Of a stretch of DNA of 64,000 nt, positions 18,898 through 27,557 are shown one piece after another. Location: positions 248,001 to 312,000 of the forward strand of contig JAJFIA010000004.1 of assembly GCA_021775255.1 (NCBI GenBank), given 5' to 3'. Every line of letters starts with the position of its first letter. Position 1 is the first letter of the stretch. Both the position numbers and the translations under genes were made by a program. This stretch comes from Roseovarius sp. Lineage in GTDB: Bacteria; Pseudomonadota; Alphaproteobacteria; Rhodobacterales; Rhodobacteraceae. Under the pieces are notes generated by a model. The model did not search any database. It had not been told where the DNA came from and saw only the letters and a program-made list of their open reading frames with translations.

Positions 18898-19662
18898 ATG
18901 CTTAAAACCCGTATCATCCCCTGTCTGGATGTGGCTGATGGCCGCGTTGTCAAGGGGGTCAATTTTGTTAATCTGGTCGATGCCGGTGATCCGGTGGATG
19001 CCGCACGCGCCTATGATGCGGCGGGGGCGGATGAGCTGTGTTTTCTAGATATTCACGCCACCCATGAAAATCGCGGCACGATGTTTGATCTGGTGCGCCG
19101 CACCGCTGAGCAATGCTATATCCCGCTCACGGTGGGCGGCGGGGTGCGCACGCCCAGCGATGTGCGGGCGCTCTTGTTGGCCGGGGCCGACAAGGTGAGT
19201 TTCAATTCGGCGGCGGTAGCCAACCCTGACGTGGTGCGCGCCGCTGCGGATCAGTTCGGCACGCAATGCATTGTGGTGGCGATTGACGCCAAAACCGTAT
19301 CCCCCGGAAAGTGGGAAATCTTCACCCATGGCGGCCGCAAACCTACCGGTATTGACGCGGTTGAGTTTGCCCGGCTGATGGCCAAAAAGGGTGCCGGAGA
19401 GATTTTGCTCACCAGCATGGACCGTGATGGCACCCGCGCGGGCTTTAACCTGCCGCTGACACGCGCAATCTCAGACGCGGTAAATATTCCGGTGATTGCG
19501 TCGGGTGGGGTCGGCAATCTCGATCATCTGGTCGAGGGGGTATTGAAAGGCGGTGCCAGTGCGGTTCTGGCTGCGTCAATTTTTCACTTTGGCGAATATA
19601 CCATTGCCGAGGCCAAGCAACATATGGCAAAGGCAGGCATTCCTATGAGGATGGGCGCATGA
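18898..19662 (+). CDS. hisF: Imidazole glycerol phosphate synthase, cyclase subunit
   Basis: Joins PRFAR with ammonia delivered by HisH to give imidazole glycerol phosphate and AICAR. The 254-residue barrel begins [19 protein letters not shown] (catalytic aspartate of CLDV) and carries the second aspartate in [11 protein letters not shown]; phosphate loops are TVGGGVRT and [19 protein letters not shown] precedes the ATG. The hisE start codon overlaps its stop. Confidence 0.98.
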   Translation: MLKTRIIPCLDVADGRVVKGVNFVNLVDAGDPVDAARAYDAAGADELCFLDIHATHENRGTMFDLVRRTAEQCYIPLTVGGGVRTPSDVRALLLAGADKVSFNSAAVANPDVVRAAADQFGTQCIVVAIDAKTVSPGKWEIFTHGGRKPTGIDAVEFARLMAKKGAGEILLTSMDRDGTRAGFNLPLTRAISDAVNIPVIASGGVGNLDHLVEGVLKGGASAVLAASIFHFGEYTIAEAKQHMAKAGIPMRMGA

Positions 19663-19967
19663 CACTGGATGATCTGGCCAAAACCATCGCCGCACGGACG
19701 GGCGCGGATGCGGCCACGAGCTGGACCGCGAAACTGCTGGCCCAAGGCCCGGAAAAATGCGCCGAAAAATTTGGTGAAGAGGCGGTTGAGGCCATCATCG
19801 AGGCGGTGAAAGGCGACCGCGCGGCACTTACGGCTGAGGCGGCCGATGTGCTTTTTCATCTGCTGGTGATGCTGCAATCGCGCAATGTGGCATTTTCAGA
19901 TGTCCTGGATGAATTGTCACGCCGTCAGAATACCAGCGGAATTGCAGAAAAAGAGAGCAGATCATGA
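19659..19967 (+). CDS. hisE: Phosphoribosyl-ATP pyrophosphatase
   Basis: Removes pyrophosphate from phosphoribosyl-ATP, the second step of histidine synthesis. The 102-residue all-helical protein has the MazG-like metal-binding helices: [17 protein letters not shown] and [16 protein letters not shown]. It starts within an ATGA overlap with hisF and ends in an ATGA overlap with the next gene, so translation is coupled. hisI is not fused or adjacent. Confidence 0.97.
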   Translation: MTLDDLAKTIAARTGADAATSWTAKLLAQGPEKCAEKFGEEAVEAIIEAVKGDRAALTAEAADVLFHLLVMLQSRNVAFSDVLDELSRRQNTSGIAEKESRS

Positions 19968-20263
19968 TCCGGCATATCGTTTTTTTCTCTGCCGCTGACC
20001 CCAACAAGGTTGAGGATATCCGCAAGGGGCTGATGATGCTGCGCGACATCCCGCATTCACAGCATTTCGAGGTTGGCCTGAACATGCAAAGCGATGCCAT
20101 TTCGGGCGCACATGTGGATGTGGTGGTTTATGCCGAATTCAATGATGAGGCCGCCCTATCAGCCTATAAAGCCGATCCGATTTATCAGCACTGCATTGCC
20201 CGCGTCCGCCCCCTGCGCGAGATGCGAATTGCAGCGGATTTCAGGGCAGATATTGATAGCTGA
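19964..20263 (+). CDS. Dabb family (stress-responsive A/B barrel) protein
   Basis: A 99-residue ferredoxin-like dimeric A/B barrel domain: [32 protein letters not shown], then YKADPIYQHCIARVRPL. The pattern with IRHIVFF at the start and D-P-x-H near the end defines Dabb. Its biochemical role is unknown. It is translationally coupled to hisE by a four-base overlap, which suggests a long-standing link with the histidine operon, but no such function can be read from the sequence. Confidence 0.88.
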   Translation: MIRHIVFFSAADPNKVEDIRKGLMMLRDIPHSQHFEVGLNMQSDAISGAHVDVVVYAEFNDEAALSAYKADPIYQHCIARVRPLREMRIAADFRADIDS

Positions 20264-20292
20264 GCAATGCGCCGCCAAAAGTCAGGCCGCGT

Positions 20293-20313
20293 GTGGGTTG
20301 CACCCACCCTACG
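20293..20313. repeat. REP-like palindrome with CTAC tail
   Basis: GTGGGT and ACCCAC form a six-pair stem around TGC, followed by CCTACG. It lies between two convergent genes and could act as a bidirectional transcription stop. Confidence 0.5.
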
Positions 20314-20319
20314 AAAACC

Positions 20320-20790
20320 TCACAGTTTTGATGATATGATCCCGGTGTTGAACCCGCCCATGCGCAGCTCTTCATGCAGGCGCTGATATTCCAGCTTGGG
20401 GCAGCGATCCATCACCACATCCACACCGCGCGCGCGGGCCTTTGCGGCGGCCCCCGCGTGCATCACACCAAATTGCATCCAGATGGTTTGCAGCTTCGGG
20501 AAGGCCAGAAGTGCTTCGTCCACAATCGCGGGCACATGCTCTGACCGGCGGAAAATATCCACCATATCAATGTCATGGTCGATGTCTGAAAGATGTGCCT
20601 TCACCTCACGGTCAAACAGGGTTTTGCCTGCCTGCCCCGGATTAACCGGAGTAACCTCATAGCCTTTGAGCGCCAGGTACCGCGCCACATAATAGCTTGG
20701 ACGCACCGGATTTGCCGACACGCCAACCACGGCAATGCGTTTGGTGCGGTTGAGGATTTCACGCAGGTGAGCATCAGTATAGTTTTCCAT
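20320..20790 (-). CDS. CoA-binding domain protein (YccU-like)
   Basis: A 156-residue single Rossmann domain related to the N-terminal CoA-binding domain of succinyl-CoA synthetase alpha: IAVVGVSANPVRPSYYVARY, YEVTPVNPGQAG, DIDMVDIFRRSEHVPAIVDEA, WMQFGVMHAGAAAKAR, VVMDRCPKLEY. Family members bind CoA in vitro in some cases; physiological role unknown. The ATG at 20790 is the natural start. It lies downstream of a terminator-like hairpin and a candidate sRNA, on the same strand as rlmB. Confidence 0.85.
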   Translation of the reverse strand: MENYTDAHLREILNRTKRIAVVGVSANPVRPSYYVARYLALKGYEVTPVNPGQAGKTLFDREVKAHLSDIDHDIDMVDIFRRSEHVPAIVDEALLAFPKLQTIWMQFGVMHAGAAAKARARGVDVVMDRCPKLEYQRLHEELRMGGFNTGIISSKL

Positions 20791-20814
20791 ACCGGCACCT
20801 TAGCGGTTCGTTTT

Positions 20815-20925
20815 CAAAGAAAAAAGCGCCCAAGGCAAAAACCCTGGGCGCCAGTCGCGGAACGAGGGACAGTGAAGGAAGCGCGGAAGTTCCAGCTCCG
20901 TGCTTCACCATATCAAGTAGGTGCT
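20815..20925 (-). ncRNA. Candidate small RNA ending in an intrinsic terminator
   Basis: On the minus strand, after rlmB, two structured segments occur in order. First, a hairpin with outer arms GTGAAG and CTTCAC and inner arms CACGGA and TCCGCG (about 20872-20910). Second, a GC-rich stem of GCGCCCA and TGGGCGC followed by TTTTTTC (20820-20851). The 200-base gap has no reading frame worth naming. The boundaries are guesses. It could equally be the 3' untranslated region and terminator of rlmB; the terminator is surer than the RNA. Confidence 0.35.
20820..20851 (-). terminator. Intrinsic terminator
   Basis: GCGCCCA pairs with TGGGCGC around a 12-base loop, and on the minus strand a run of six T residues follows. 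It lies 145 bases after the rlmB stop and shortly before the CoA-binding gene. Confidence 0.7.
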
Positions 20926-20994
20926 ATTTCACTAAATTAAAGGGGGTGAAACAAAGCTGTGATTGCCCCGTGACCGGGATTTTACCTTGCATTC

Positions 20995-21774
20995 CTACTC
21001 CCCTCGCGCCGCATAAAGCGCAACAGCGGCGGCGTTGGACACGTTGAGCGAGCCAAACTCACCCGCATAGGGAATTTTCACCAGTTGATCACAGGTTTCA
21101 CGGGTTTTATGCCGCAGGCCCGGCCCTTCCGCGCCAAGCACAAGCGCCACCGGCCGATCGCGGCGGCCCTCGATGGCCTGCTCAACTGTGGCCTCGGCTT
21201 CACCGTCAAGGCCCAGAACAACATAACCCATGGCCTGCAACGCGGTAATGCCATCGGCCAGATTGCGGATGCGCAAATAGGGCTGACGCTCCAGCGCGCC
21301 ACTGGCGGATTTTGCCAGCGCCCCGGTTTCAGGGGCCGCATGATGGCGCGGGGCAATCACGGCACAGGCGCCAAACACCTCGGCCGAGCGCAGGATTGCA
21401 CCCACATTATGCGGATCCGTCACCCGGTCGAGCAACAGCACCCGCGGCGGGGCTTTGCCATCGCCCAGACAGCGCTCTTGCAATGAGCCCCAGTTCAGCG
21501 GCTTGACCTCAAGCGCGGCCCCCTGATGCACCGATCCCGGGTCAAGCGGCGCGGGAAAGCGGCGCGGATCAGCGATTTCCGGCACCATCCCCGACGCCGC
21601 AATCGCCTCGCCCAGCTTATCACTGGCATTTTTGGTCACGATCAGCCGCAGCTTTTCGCGCGCCGGATTCTCCAGCGCATCGCGCACCGCATGCAAGCCA
21701 AACAGCCAAAGGGTTTCTGCCGCACCGGTGCGCTTTGCCTGTTCTTTCTTCACAACCCAGTCAGGTTTTTTCAT
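20995..21774 (-). CDS. rlmB: 23S rRNA (guanosine-2'-O)-methyltransferase, TrmH/SpoU family
   Basis: A 259-residue SPOUT-class methyltransferase. An N-terminal L30e-like substrate-binding domain (LWLFGLHAVRDALENPAR) is followed by the knotted catalytic domain with the three family motifs: LLLDRVTDPHNVGAILRSAE (motif 1, N and R), ALVLGAEGPGLR (motif 2) and IPYAGEFGSLNVSNAAAVALY (motif 3). RlmB methylates G2251 of 23S rRNA; another rRNA or tRNA 2'-O-target is possible. It is transcribed away from the nearby tRNA-Tyr. Confidence 0.9.
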   Translation of the reverse strand: MKKPDWVVKKEQAKRTGAAETLWLFGLHAVRDALENPAREKLRLIVTKNASDKLGEAIAASGMVPEIADPRRFPAPLDPGSVHQGAALEVKPLNWGSLQERCLGDGKAPPRVLLLDRVTDPHNVGAILRSAEVFGACAVIAPRHHAAPETGALAKSASGALERQPYLRIRNLADGITALQAMGYVVLGLDGEAEATVEQAIEGRRDRPVALVLGAEGPGLRHKTRETCDQLVKIPYAGEFGSLNVSNAAAVALYAARGE

Positions 21775-21910
21775 GTCACATCTGCCCGTTTACCCTGGCC
21801 CGCGACAATGCGACGGGCGCGGCACAGGCGCAAGGCATTTTACGGTTGACGGGTCCACACTGCACTAGTAATCAGCGCCTCACGTCAGCCAGGTTTTTCC
21901 CGGCTATCGT

Positions 21911-21994
21911 GGGCGACAGGCCGCAAGGTGTGGCAGGGGACTGTAACTCCCTCGCGGAGACGCACGCCTGGTTCGATTCCAGGGTCGCCCACCA
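21911..21994 (+). tRNA. tRNA-Tyr (anticodon GTA), atypical core
   Basis: Acceptor arms GGGCGAC and GTCGCCC pair perfectly; discriminator A and encoded CCA follow. The anticodon stem is GGGGA/TCCCT around CTGTAAC, giving GTA. A class II variable arm (GCG-GAGA-CGC) and T arm CCTGG-TTCGATT-CCAGG are present. Unusually, position 8 is A rather than T, and the D loop reads CAAGGTG, so the normal T8-A14-A21 contact would be replaced. The D stem is GCCG/TGGC. The fold is otherwise sound, so it is called a functional gene. Confidence 0.9.
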
Positions 21995-22062
21995 TTTTCA
22001 TTAAAACCGGATGCCGGGATTATGCCACCAAACAAGGGGGTTTATGGCATGGAATCGCGGCA

Positions 22063-22548
22063 TTAGTTTTTCAGGCGCAGCCTGGGGCTGGGGACGGGAA
22101 TTTTCACTTTTGGCCCCCTTTGGCGATGTGAAACCTGAATGCAATTATCGCGCTCACTGATTTCGCGCACCAAGCCTGACGCATCGGCGCAGACCGTGAA
22201 ATTGGCCACGCCGGCAGGAAAAACCAGAGCATTCCAGAATGCCACATTATGCTGAAAGCTTTGCCCCCCTGCCAATGCGGGCACCTGAATGCTCAGCTTG
22301 TTGGCAAATCCGGGGTTGAGATATGGTGCAAGCTGCGCCGGGGGCGGCTCGGGGCAATCGCCATTGCATTCAATCGTCACCCATGTAGCGGCGGCAGGAT
22401 CATCGACGGTATTTTGCACCGTTACATGCCCGGTGGATGCGTTGAACTGCGGCACAAGATTGGCTTGCGCCTGGGCGCTGCCGGCAGCGGCACAAGCCCA
22501 TACGCCAGCGGCCAGAAAACTGAATAAATTTGGTGATTTACGCGACAT
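22063..22548 (-). CDS. Exported protein with a possible CARDB-like domain
   Basis: A 161-residue protein with signal peptide MSRKSPNLFSFLAAGVWACA...AQAQA. The mature part is beta-rich: VTVQNTVDDPAAATWVTIEC, LAGGQSFQHNVAFW, ANFTVCADASGLVREISERDNCIQV. The ending (xxFTVCAD..xxVxExxExDNC) is the hallmark of CARDB-type immunoglobulin-like adhesion domains; four cysteines may form disulfides. An in-frame start at 22566 exists, but AAGGAGATATAAA directly before 22548 decides the start. It lies just past tRNA-Tyr in a convergent position. Function unknown. Confidence 0.7.
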   Translation of the reverse strand: MSRKSPNLFSFLAAGVWACAAAGSAQAQANLVPQFNASTGHVTVQNTVDDPAAATWVTIECNGDCPEPPPAQLAPYLNPGFANKLSIQVPALAGGQSFQHNVAFWNALVFPAGVANFTVCADASGLVREISERDNCIQVSHRQRGPKVKIPVPSPRLRLKN

Positions 22549-22828
22549 TTTATATCTCCTTTTCATGGATCAGATATCAATAGGTCGCGTCTGGTGGCTT
22601 TTTGGTTCAAAAAAATCCATTGACGGGGCCGGGTATAAGAGGTGCCGGATCTTTTCATCAGCTTTTGATTCAAAAAATGCGGCCCATACCAATGGGATGT
22701 GAAATGAACAAGGCCCTGTACAGGCCGCAACAAAGCCTGTAGATACCGCTGCTTACTTCCCGCCCGCAAATTAGTGACCCTTCCCGACAGTCGCCCCGCG
22801 CCTGCCTATCAAACGAAAGAATCCATTC

Positions 22829-24796
22829 GTGAAACAGTCTATCGCCGACGCCCTTGAAGATCGTGGATATAGCAGCCTGACACCTGTGCAGAAGGCCGTG
22901 ACCGACGCGAAACTGGGGCCGGCTGATTTGCTTGTCTCGGCCCAGACCGGATCAGGCAAAACCGTGGGCTTTGGCCTTGCGATTGCTGAAACTTTGCTGG
23001 GTGATGATGAGACATTTACCCAAGCCGCAAACCCTTTGGCGCTGATCATCGCGCCCACCCGCGAACTGGCGATGCAGGTCAAACGCGAGCTGGCCTGGCT
23101 ATATGCCAAAACCGGGGCCGTGGTTGTGTCTTGTGTTGGTGGCATGGACATGCGCGATGAGCGCCGGGCGCTGGCACGGGGGGCGCATATTGTTGTCGCC
23201 ACGCCGGGGCGGTTGCGCGATCACATCATGCGCGGCTCAATGGTGATGAACGATCTGCGGGCTGTGGTGCTGGATGAGGCCGATGAAATGCTTGATCTTG
23301 GCTTTCGCGAGGATCTGGAATTTATTCTGGGCGAGGCCCCGGTTGCGCGCCGGACCCTGATGTTTTCGGCCACGGTGCCGCGCGCGATTGCCACGCTTGC
23401 GAAGAAATACCAGAACGACGCGATCCGCATAACTACCACTTCGGAAAATGATCAGCACGCCGATATCACCTATCGCGCGATGCAGGTCTCGCCTCGGGAT
23501 GGTGAAAACGCGATCATCAATGTGCTGCGCTATTATGAGGCGCCAAATGCGCTGGTGTTTTGCAACACCCGCGCGATGGTCAACCGCCTGACAACCCGGT
23601 TTTCCAACCGGGGGTTTTCGGTGGTGGCCCTCTCAGGCGAGTTGAGCCAGAATGAGCGCACCCACGCCCTGCAGGCGATGCGCGACGGGCGGGCGCGGGT
23701 GTGTGTGGCCACGGATGTGGCGGCGCGGGGGATTGATCTGCCCAATCTTGAGCTGGTGATCCACGCCGATCTGCCGTCAAATTCCGAGACATTGCTGCAC
23801 CGTTCGGGCCGCACCGGCCGGGCCGGGCGCAAGGGTATCAGCGCGCTGATTATCCCGCCCAAGGCACGCAAAAAAGCCGAAAGCCTGTTGCGCGGTGCGA
23901 AACTCAGCGCCGGGTGGGATGAGGCCCCCTCGGCCGAGGCGGTTTTGCAAAAGGATGAAGAGCGCCTTCTGACACATCCCACATGGCAGCAGGAAATTAC
24001 CGAGGCTGAGCACGCTTCAGCGGCAAAACTTGCTGAACGATACAGCCCCGAGCAGATTGCCGTGGCCTTTCTGCGGCTTAACAATGAACGCCAATCCGCC
24101 CCGGAAGAGCTGGGATCGGTGAAAGATGGCGGCAAGCCCAAACCGCGCGCGGCTTTTGGGCCAAGTGTGTGGTTTTCCATCGCTGGCGGGCACAGCAAAA
24201 ATGCCGAGCCACGGCGTTTGTTGCCGATGCTGTGCAAGGCCGGGAACATCACCAATGATGACATCGGGGCGATCCGCATTCAGCAGGATCTCTCATATGT
24301 TGAAATCCGCAAGGCCAGCGTCAGCAGGTTTTTGGCGGGGATCGGCAACAGCCTGAAAATTGAAGGCGACGACATCACCCAACTGGATACGCCACCCCTA
24401 ATTGCAAACGCGCCCAAACCAGATTTTGCCGCGCGGCAACGGTCGGCCACAGAGGACGGCAAGCCTGCCAAAAAGCCACATCGGGGAAAATCGCCCCGGG
24501 ATACCGCCCCGATCGAATGGAATGACGCGCCGGAGCCTAGGCAAAAGAAGCCCAAAGGCGGCACCAAACGCAAACCTTCCGGGCGGATATCCGAACCGGT
24601 GGATATAAGCCGTGACGGTGCGGTTGAGCCGGTGCGATCAAAGCGCAAGCCCGGCACCAAGGCAAAATCCGGTGGCGGCAAAGCCCCACCGATTGGCAAG
24701 CCTTCAAGCAAAAAGAACCGCGCCCGGGCCAAAGCGGCGGCCCTGGCAAAGGCAAAATCCGGCAAGACCCGCACCAAAAAGGGCGCAGCCGGATGA
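22829..24796 (+). CDS. DEAD-box ATP-dependent RNA helicase
   Basis: A 655-residue RNA helicase of the DeaD/CsdA type, likely working in ribosome assembly and mRNA turnover. Motifs: GYSSLTPVQKAV (Q motif), SAQTGSGKT (I, near residue 40), APTRELA (Ia), TPGRL (Ib), LDEADEML (II), FSATV (III), VATDVAARGIDLPN (V) and HRSGRTGRAGR (VI). Residues of about 445-510 resemble the DbpA-type RNA-binding domain (RRLLPMLCKAGNITNDDIG). The last 140 residues are a Lys/Pro/Arg-rich disordered tail. The start is GTG with only a weak GAAAGA upstream. A GC hairpin overlaps the stop codon (24781-24804). Confidence 0.93.
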   Translation: MKQSIADALEDRGYSSLTPVQKAVTDAKLGPADLLVSAQTGSGKTVGFGLAIAETLLGDDETFTQAANPLALIIAPTRELAMQVKRELAWLYAKTGAVVVSCVGGMDMRDERRALARGAHIVVATPGRLRDHIMRGSMVMNDLRAVVLDEADEMLDLGFREDLEFILGEAPVARRTLMFSATVPRAIATLAKKYQNDAIRITTTSENDQHADITYRAMQVSPRDGENAIINVLRYYEAPNALVFCNTRAMVNRLTTRFSNRGFSVVALSGELSQNERTHALQAMRDGRARVCVATDVAARGIDLPNLELVIHADLPSNSETLLHRSGRTGRAGRKGISALIIPPKARKKAESLLRGAKLSAGWDEAPSAEAVLQKDEERLLTHPTWQQEITEAEHASAAKLAERYSPEQIAVAFLRLNNERQSAPEELGSVKDGGKPKPRAAFGPSVWFSIAGGHSKNAEPRRLLPMLCKAGNITNDDIGAIRIQQDLSYVEIRKASVSRFLAGIGNSLKIEGDDITQLDTPPLIANAPKPDFAARQRSATEDGKPAKKPHRGKSPRDTAPIEWNDAPEPRQKKPKGGTKRKPSGRISEPVDISRDGAVEPVRSKRKPGTKAKSGGGKAPPIGKPSSKKNRARAKAAALAKAKSGKTRTKKGAAG

Positions 24797-24804
24797 CTGC
24801 GCCC
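24781..24804 (+). terminator. Hairpin across the helicase stop codon
   Basis: GGGCGCAG and CTGCGCCC form an eight-pair stem with the helicase TGA in the loop region. No T-run follows on either strand, so the terminator call is tentative. It sits between convergent genes. Confidence 0.4.
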
Positions 24805-24825
24805 TGATTGCGGTTTGGATCAGGT

Positions 24826-25869
24826 TCAGCCGTAACGGTAAGGAACGCCTGCTTTCTCCATCACCTTGGTATATTCCTTGAAGATGTCGATCACCTTGGC
24901 GGCCCGTGGGCTGCGCGAGGCAAGCTCATCCCAGAATGCTTCGGCGTCGGTCACAACGGTATCCCACTCTTCTTGTGGAATTGTTGTCAGCTCCAGCTTT
25001 TCGCCATTGACACGCAGGTTGGCTTCGCCACCCCAATACCAGACCTGACGGTAGTAATGTGACTGGTCGATTGTGATTTTGAACAGCTCTTGCAGATGCG
25101 GCGGAACTTTGGCCCAGCTATCGGAATTGGCAAAGTATGAACCACACCATGCACCGGTGACGTTGTTCAGCAGGCCATAGTTACAGATGTCAGCCCAGCC
25201 AACCTCATATGCTTCGGTAAAGCCACACCAGGCCACACCGTCAAGCTCGCCGGTTTGCATCGCAACCTCAACATCGCCCCATGGCACAGTAACCGGAATA
25301 AGGCCGTATTTGGCAAGGAAACGCCCGGCAGTTGGCACACCAAACACCCGCAGGCCAGCCATATCCGCAAGTGAGCGAATGGGTTTGTCAACGGTGAAGA
25401 TATGCAGCGGATCCCATGCCCCGGCGCTCAGCCATGTGACATTTTCAACTTCGCCATATGCCTCGGCCCAAATCTCATTCAACCCGTAGCGCTCAAACAG
25501 GACCGGCAGGTCAAGTGAGTAGCGCGAGGAAAACGGGAAATAGCCGCCAAAGTCGGAAATATCCACCGGTGACGCCATTGTCGCATCATCCGATTGAACC
25601 GCATCAAGCGTGCCGGTTTGCATGGCGCGAAACAGCTCGGCCGTTGGCACAAGCTCATCGGCATAATAAAGCTCGATCTCCATCTCACCGTTGGCGGCCT
25701 TGTTGAAGGCTTCAATCTGAGGCTTGATCACATGCGCCCCCAAAGGCGCGCCGGAATAGGTTTGCAGACGCCATTTGATCGGGGCCTGCGCCTTGATCTG
25801 GCTTGGGGCCGCAAGGGCCGCCGCGCCGCCAATACCGGCTGTGGTTATAAACTTACGTCTTGTTGTCAT
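24826..25869 (-). CDS. TRAP transporter substrate-binding protein (DctP family)
   Basis: The periplasmic solute receptor of a tripartite ATP-independent periplasmic transporter. The 347-residue protein starts MTTRRKFITTAGIGGAAALA, a twin-arginine signal (RRKF), with cleavage after IKAQA. The DctP fold is seen in FNKAANGEMEIELYYADELV, FRAMQTGTLDAVQSD, DMAGLRVFGVPTAGRFLAKY, VPWGDVEVAMQTGELDGVAW and GLLNNVTGAWCGSYFA. A longer in-frame start at 25992 is rejected because GAGGAGG lies just before 25869. The ligand is unknown; the TAT signal and branch resemble receptors for organic acids. It is separated by 185 bases from the permease genes and so may be expressed at a higher level. Confidence 0.93.
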   Translation of the reverse strand: MTTRRKFITTAGIGGAAALAAPSQIKAQAPIKWRLQTYSGAPLGAHVIKPQIEAFNKAANGEMEIELYYADELVPTAELFRAMQTGTLDAVQSDDATMASPVDISDFGGYFPFSSRYSLDLPVLFERYGLNEIWAEAYGEVENVTWLSAGAWDPLHIFTVDKPIRSLADMAGLRVFGVPTAGRFLAKYGLIPVTVPWGDVEVAMQTGELDGVAWCGFTEAYEVGWADICNYGLLNNVTGAWCGSYFANSDSWAKVPPHLQELFKITIDQSHYYRQVWYWGGEANLRVNGEKLELTTIPQEEWDTVVTDAEAFWDELASRSPRAAKVIDIFKEYTKVMEKAGVPYRYG

Positions 25870-25884
25870 AGTATCCTCCTCAAA

Positions 25885-25936
25885 GCGTTTCGAGTTAAAG
25901 TTGAGACACGACTTGATTCGAAACGCCCGAAACATC
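25885..25936 (+). repeat. GCGTTTC-family intergenic hairpin, copy 3
   Basis: GCGTTTCGAGTTAAAGTTG and CGACTTGATTCGAAACGC form an imperfect 18-pair stem; the tail CCCGAAACATC follows. It sits just upstream of the receptor gene's ribosome-binding site, so it is part of that gene's leader or the permease 3' region. Confidence 0.6.
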
Positions 25937-26054
25937 TCAATGTCGTGAGCACTTCGGCATATTGTCGTGAATTGGGCAATATGTCGAAACACTTTAGTTC
26001 ATGTTTGCTCGACTGAAAATCCGCCGATGATGCGCCCCGTTTGCCGGGGTCTGA

Positions 26055-27557
26055 TTATCTTGAATAAACATAGTGCGGCAGCCACAAAGCGATCTCCGGG
26101 AATGCCATAATCGTTGCCAATGCCAGCACCATCACAAACACAAACGGGATGATGGATGCATAGATATCCCTGATTGTAATCGATTTTGGGGCCATCGCCC
26201 TCATCAAAAATAAGTTATAGCCAAAAGGCGGCGTCATATAGGCGATCTGGGTGGTGATGGTATAAAGCACCCCGTACCATATCAGATCGAACCCCAGTAT
26301 CTTGACCAAAGGCACATAAAGCGGTGCCACGATGACCAGCATCGCAGTGTCATCCAGAAATGTGCCCATCAACAGAAATGTGAGCTGCATCAGGATCAGG
26401 ATGGTCCAGGGGCTGAGGCCCATCTGCTCGCGAAACAGGCTGTCAATCGCGCGGTCAGCGCCAAGGCCGTTGAACACCGCGCCAAAACCAAGGGCGGCCA
26501 CCACAATCAGCATGAACATGCAGGAGATTGCCAGGGTCTGCCGCACGGAAACTTCAAACACCTCGCGGGTCATCCGGCCCTTCAGAACCGCCGCGCCAAA
26601 GGCTGTCATCGCGCCAATGGCCGAGCTTTCAACCAGGCCGGTCCAGCCCTTGAGGAAAGGGATCATCATCGCAAAAAATATCACCAGCGGCAGCAACCCG
26701 GACATCAGAAGGCGGTTTTTCTCTTTGATAAATAGATCCTTGAAAAACATCGAATTGTTGCGGAAAATCAAAAACAGGGCCGACATGATGACCGCGAACA
26801 GGATGATCATGCGGCTGCTGAGCACTTCAAAGCGAATGAACACCGGCACCAGAACAAGCATGGCAACAACAAAATAATTCAACCGCACCGGATGGGTGGA
26901 AATCTGCTCATATTCCACCAGTTCCTCTTTTTTCAATGCCGGGCCAAGCGAGGGCGTGATCTTGCACCGGATATAGATATAGACGATGAACATGCCGGCC
27001 ATCATCAGCCCCGGAAAAACCCCCGCAAGCCATAGCTGCCCAACCGGCTGGCGCGCAATCATCGCATAAAGCACAAGCACCACCGAGGGCGGCACCAGAA
27101 TGCCCAATGATGAGCCCGCCTGAATAACCCCGGTGACCATGCGCTTGTCATAATTCCGCCTGAGCAGCTCCGGCAGCGCGATGGTGGCCCCGATGGCCAT
27201 ACCCGCCACGCTCAGGCCGTTCATCGCCGAGATCAGTACCATCAGCCCGATGGTGCCAATCGCCAGCCCGCCATTGACCGGCCCCATCCAGACGTGGAAC
27301 ATCTTGTAAAGGTCGTCCGCAATCTTGCTTTCCGACAGCACATAGCCCATGAAAATGAACATCGGCAGTGTCACCATGGGATACCATTTCAGCACCGTCA
27401 TCACGGCGGTAAACGGCACATCCGGCCCGCCGGTGCCCCAAAGCAACAGCGCCGCAATCGAGGCAATGCCACCAATGGCGCCAAACACGCGCTGGCCCGT
27501 CATCAGCATCAGCATCATCGTCGAAAACATGAATAGGGCAATATATTCCTGGGGCAT
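26055..27557 (-). CDS. TRAP transporter large permease (DctM family)
   Basis: A 500-residue membrane protein with about twelve helices that couples solute uptake to a sodium or proton gradient. Typical features: MLMLMTGQRVFGAIGG at the start, PMFIFMGYVLSESKIADDLY, the AMNGLSVAGMAIGATIALPELLRR stretch, GSSLGILVPPSVVLVLYAMI (the conserved GxxGxxxPPS) and FLDDTAMLVIVAPLYVPLV near the end. A long insertion in the middle (about residues 200-300) is usual for this branch. The ATG directly follows the stop codon of the small permease gene (TAA-ATG). Confidence 0.95.
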   Translation of the reverse strand: MPQEYIALFMFSTMMLMLMTGQRVFGAIGGIASIAALLLWGTGGPDVPFTAVMTVLKWYPMVTLPMFIFMGYVLSESKIADDLYKMFHVWMGPVNGGLAIGTIGLMVLISAMNGLSVAGMAIGATIALPELLRRNYDKRMVTGVIQAGSSLGILVPPSVVLVLYAMIARQPVGQLWLAGVFPGLMMAGMFIVYIYIRCKITPSLGPALKKEELVEYEQISTHPVRLNYFVVAMLVLVPVFIRFEVLSSRMIILFAVIMSALFLIFRNNSMFFKDLFIKEKNRLLMSGLLPLVIFFAMMIPFLKGWTGLVESSAIGAMTAFGAAVLKGRMTREVFEVSVRQTLAISCMFMLIVVAALGFGAVFNGLGADRAIDSLFREQMGLSPWTILILMQLTFLLMGTFLDDTAMLVIVAPLYVPLVKILGFDLIWYGVLYTITTQIAYMTPPFGYNLFLMRAMAPKSITIRDIYASIIPFVFVMVLALATIMAFPEIALWLPHYVYSR

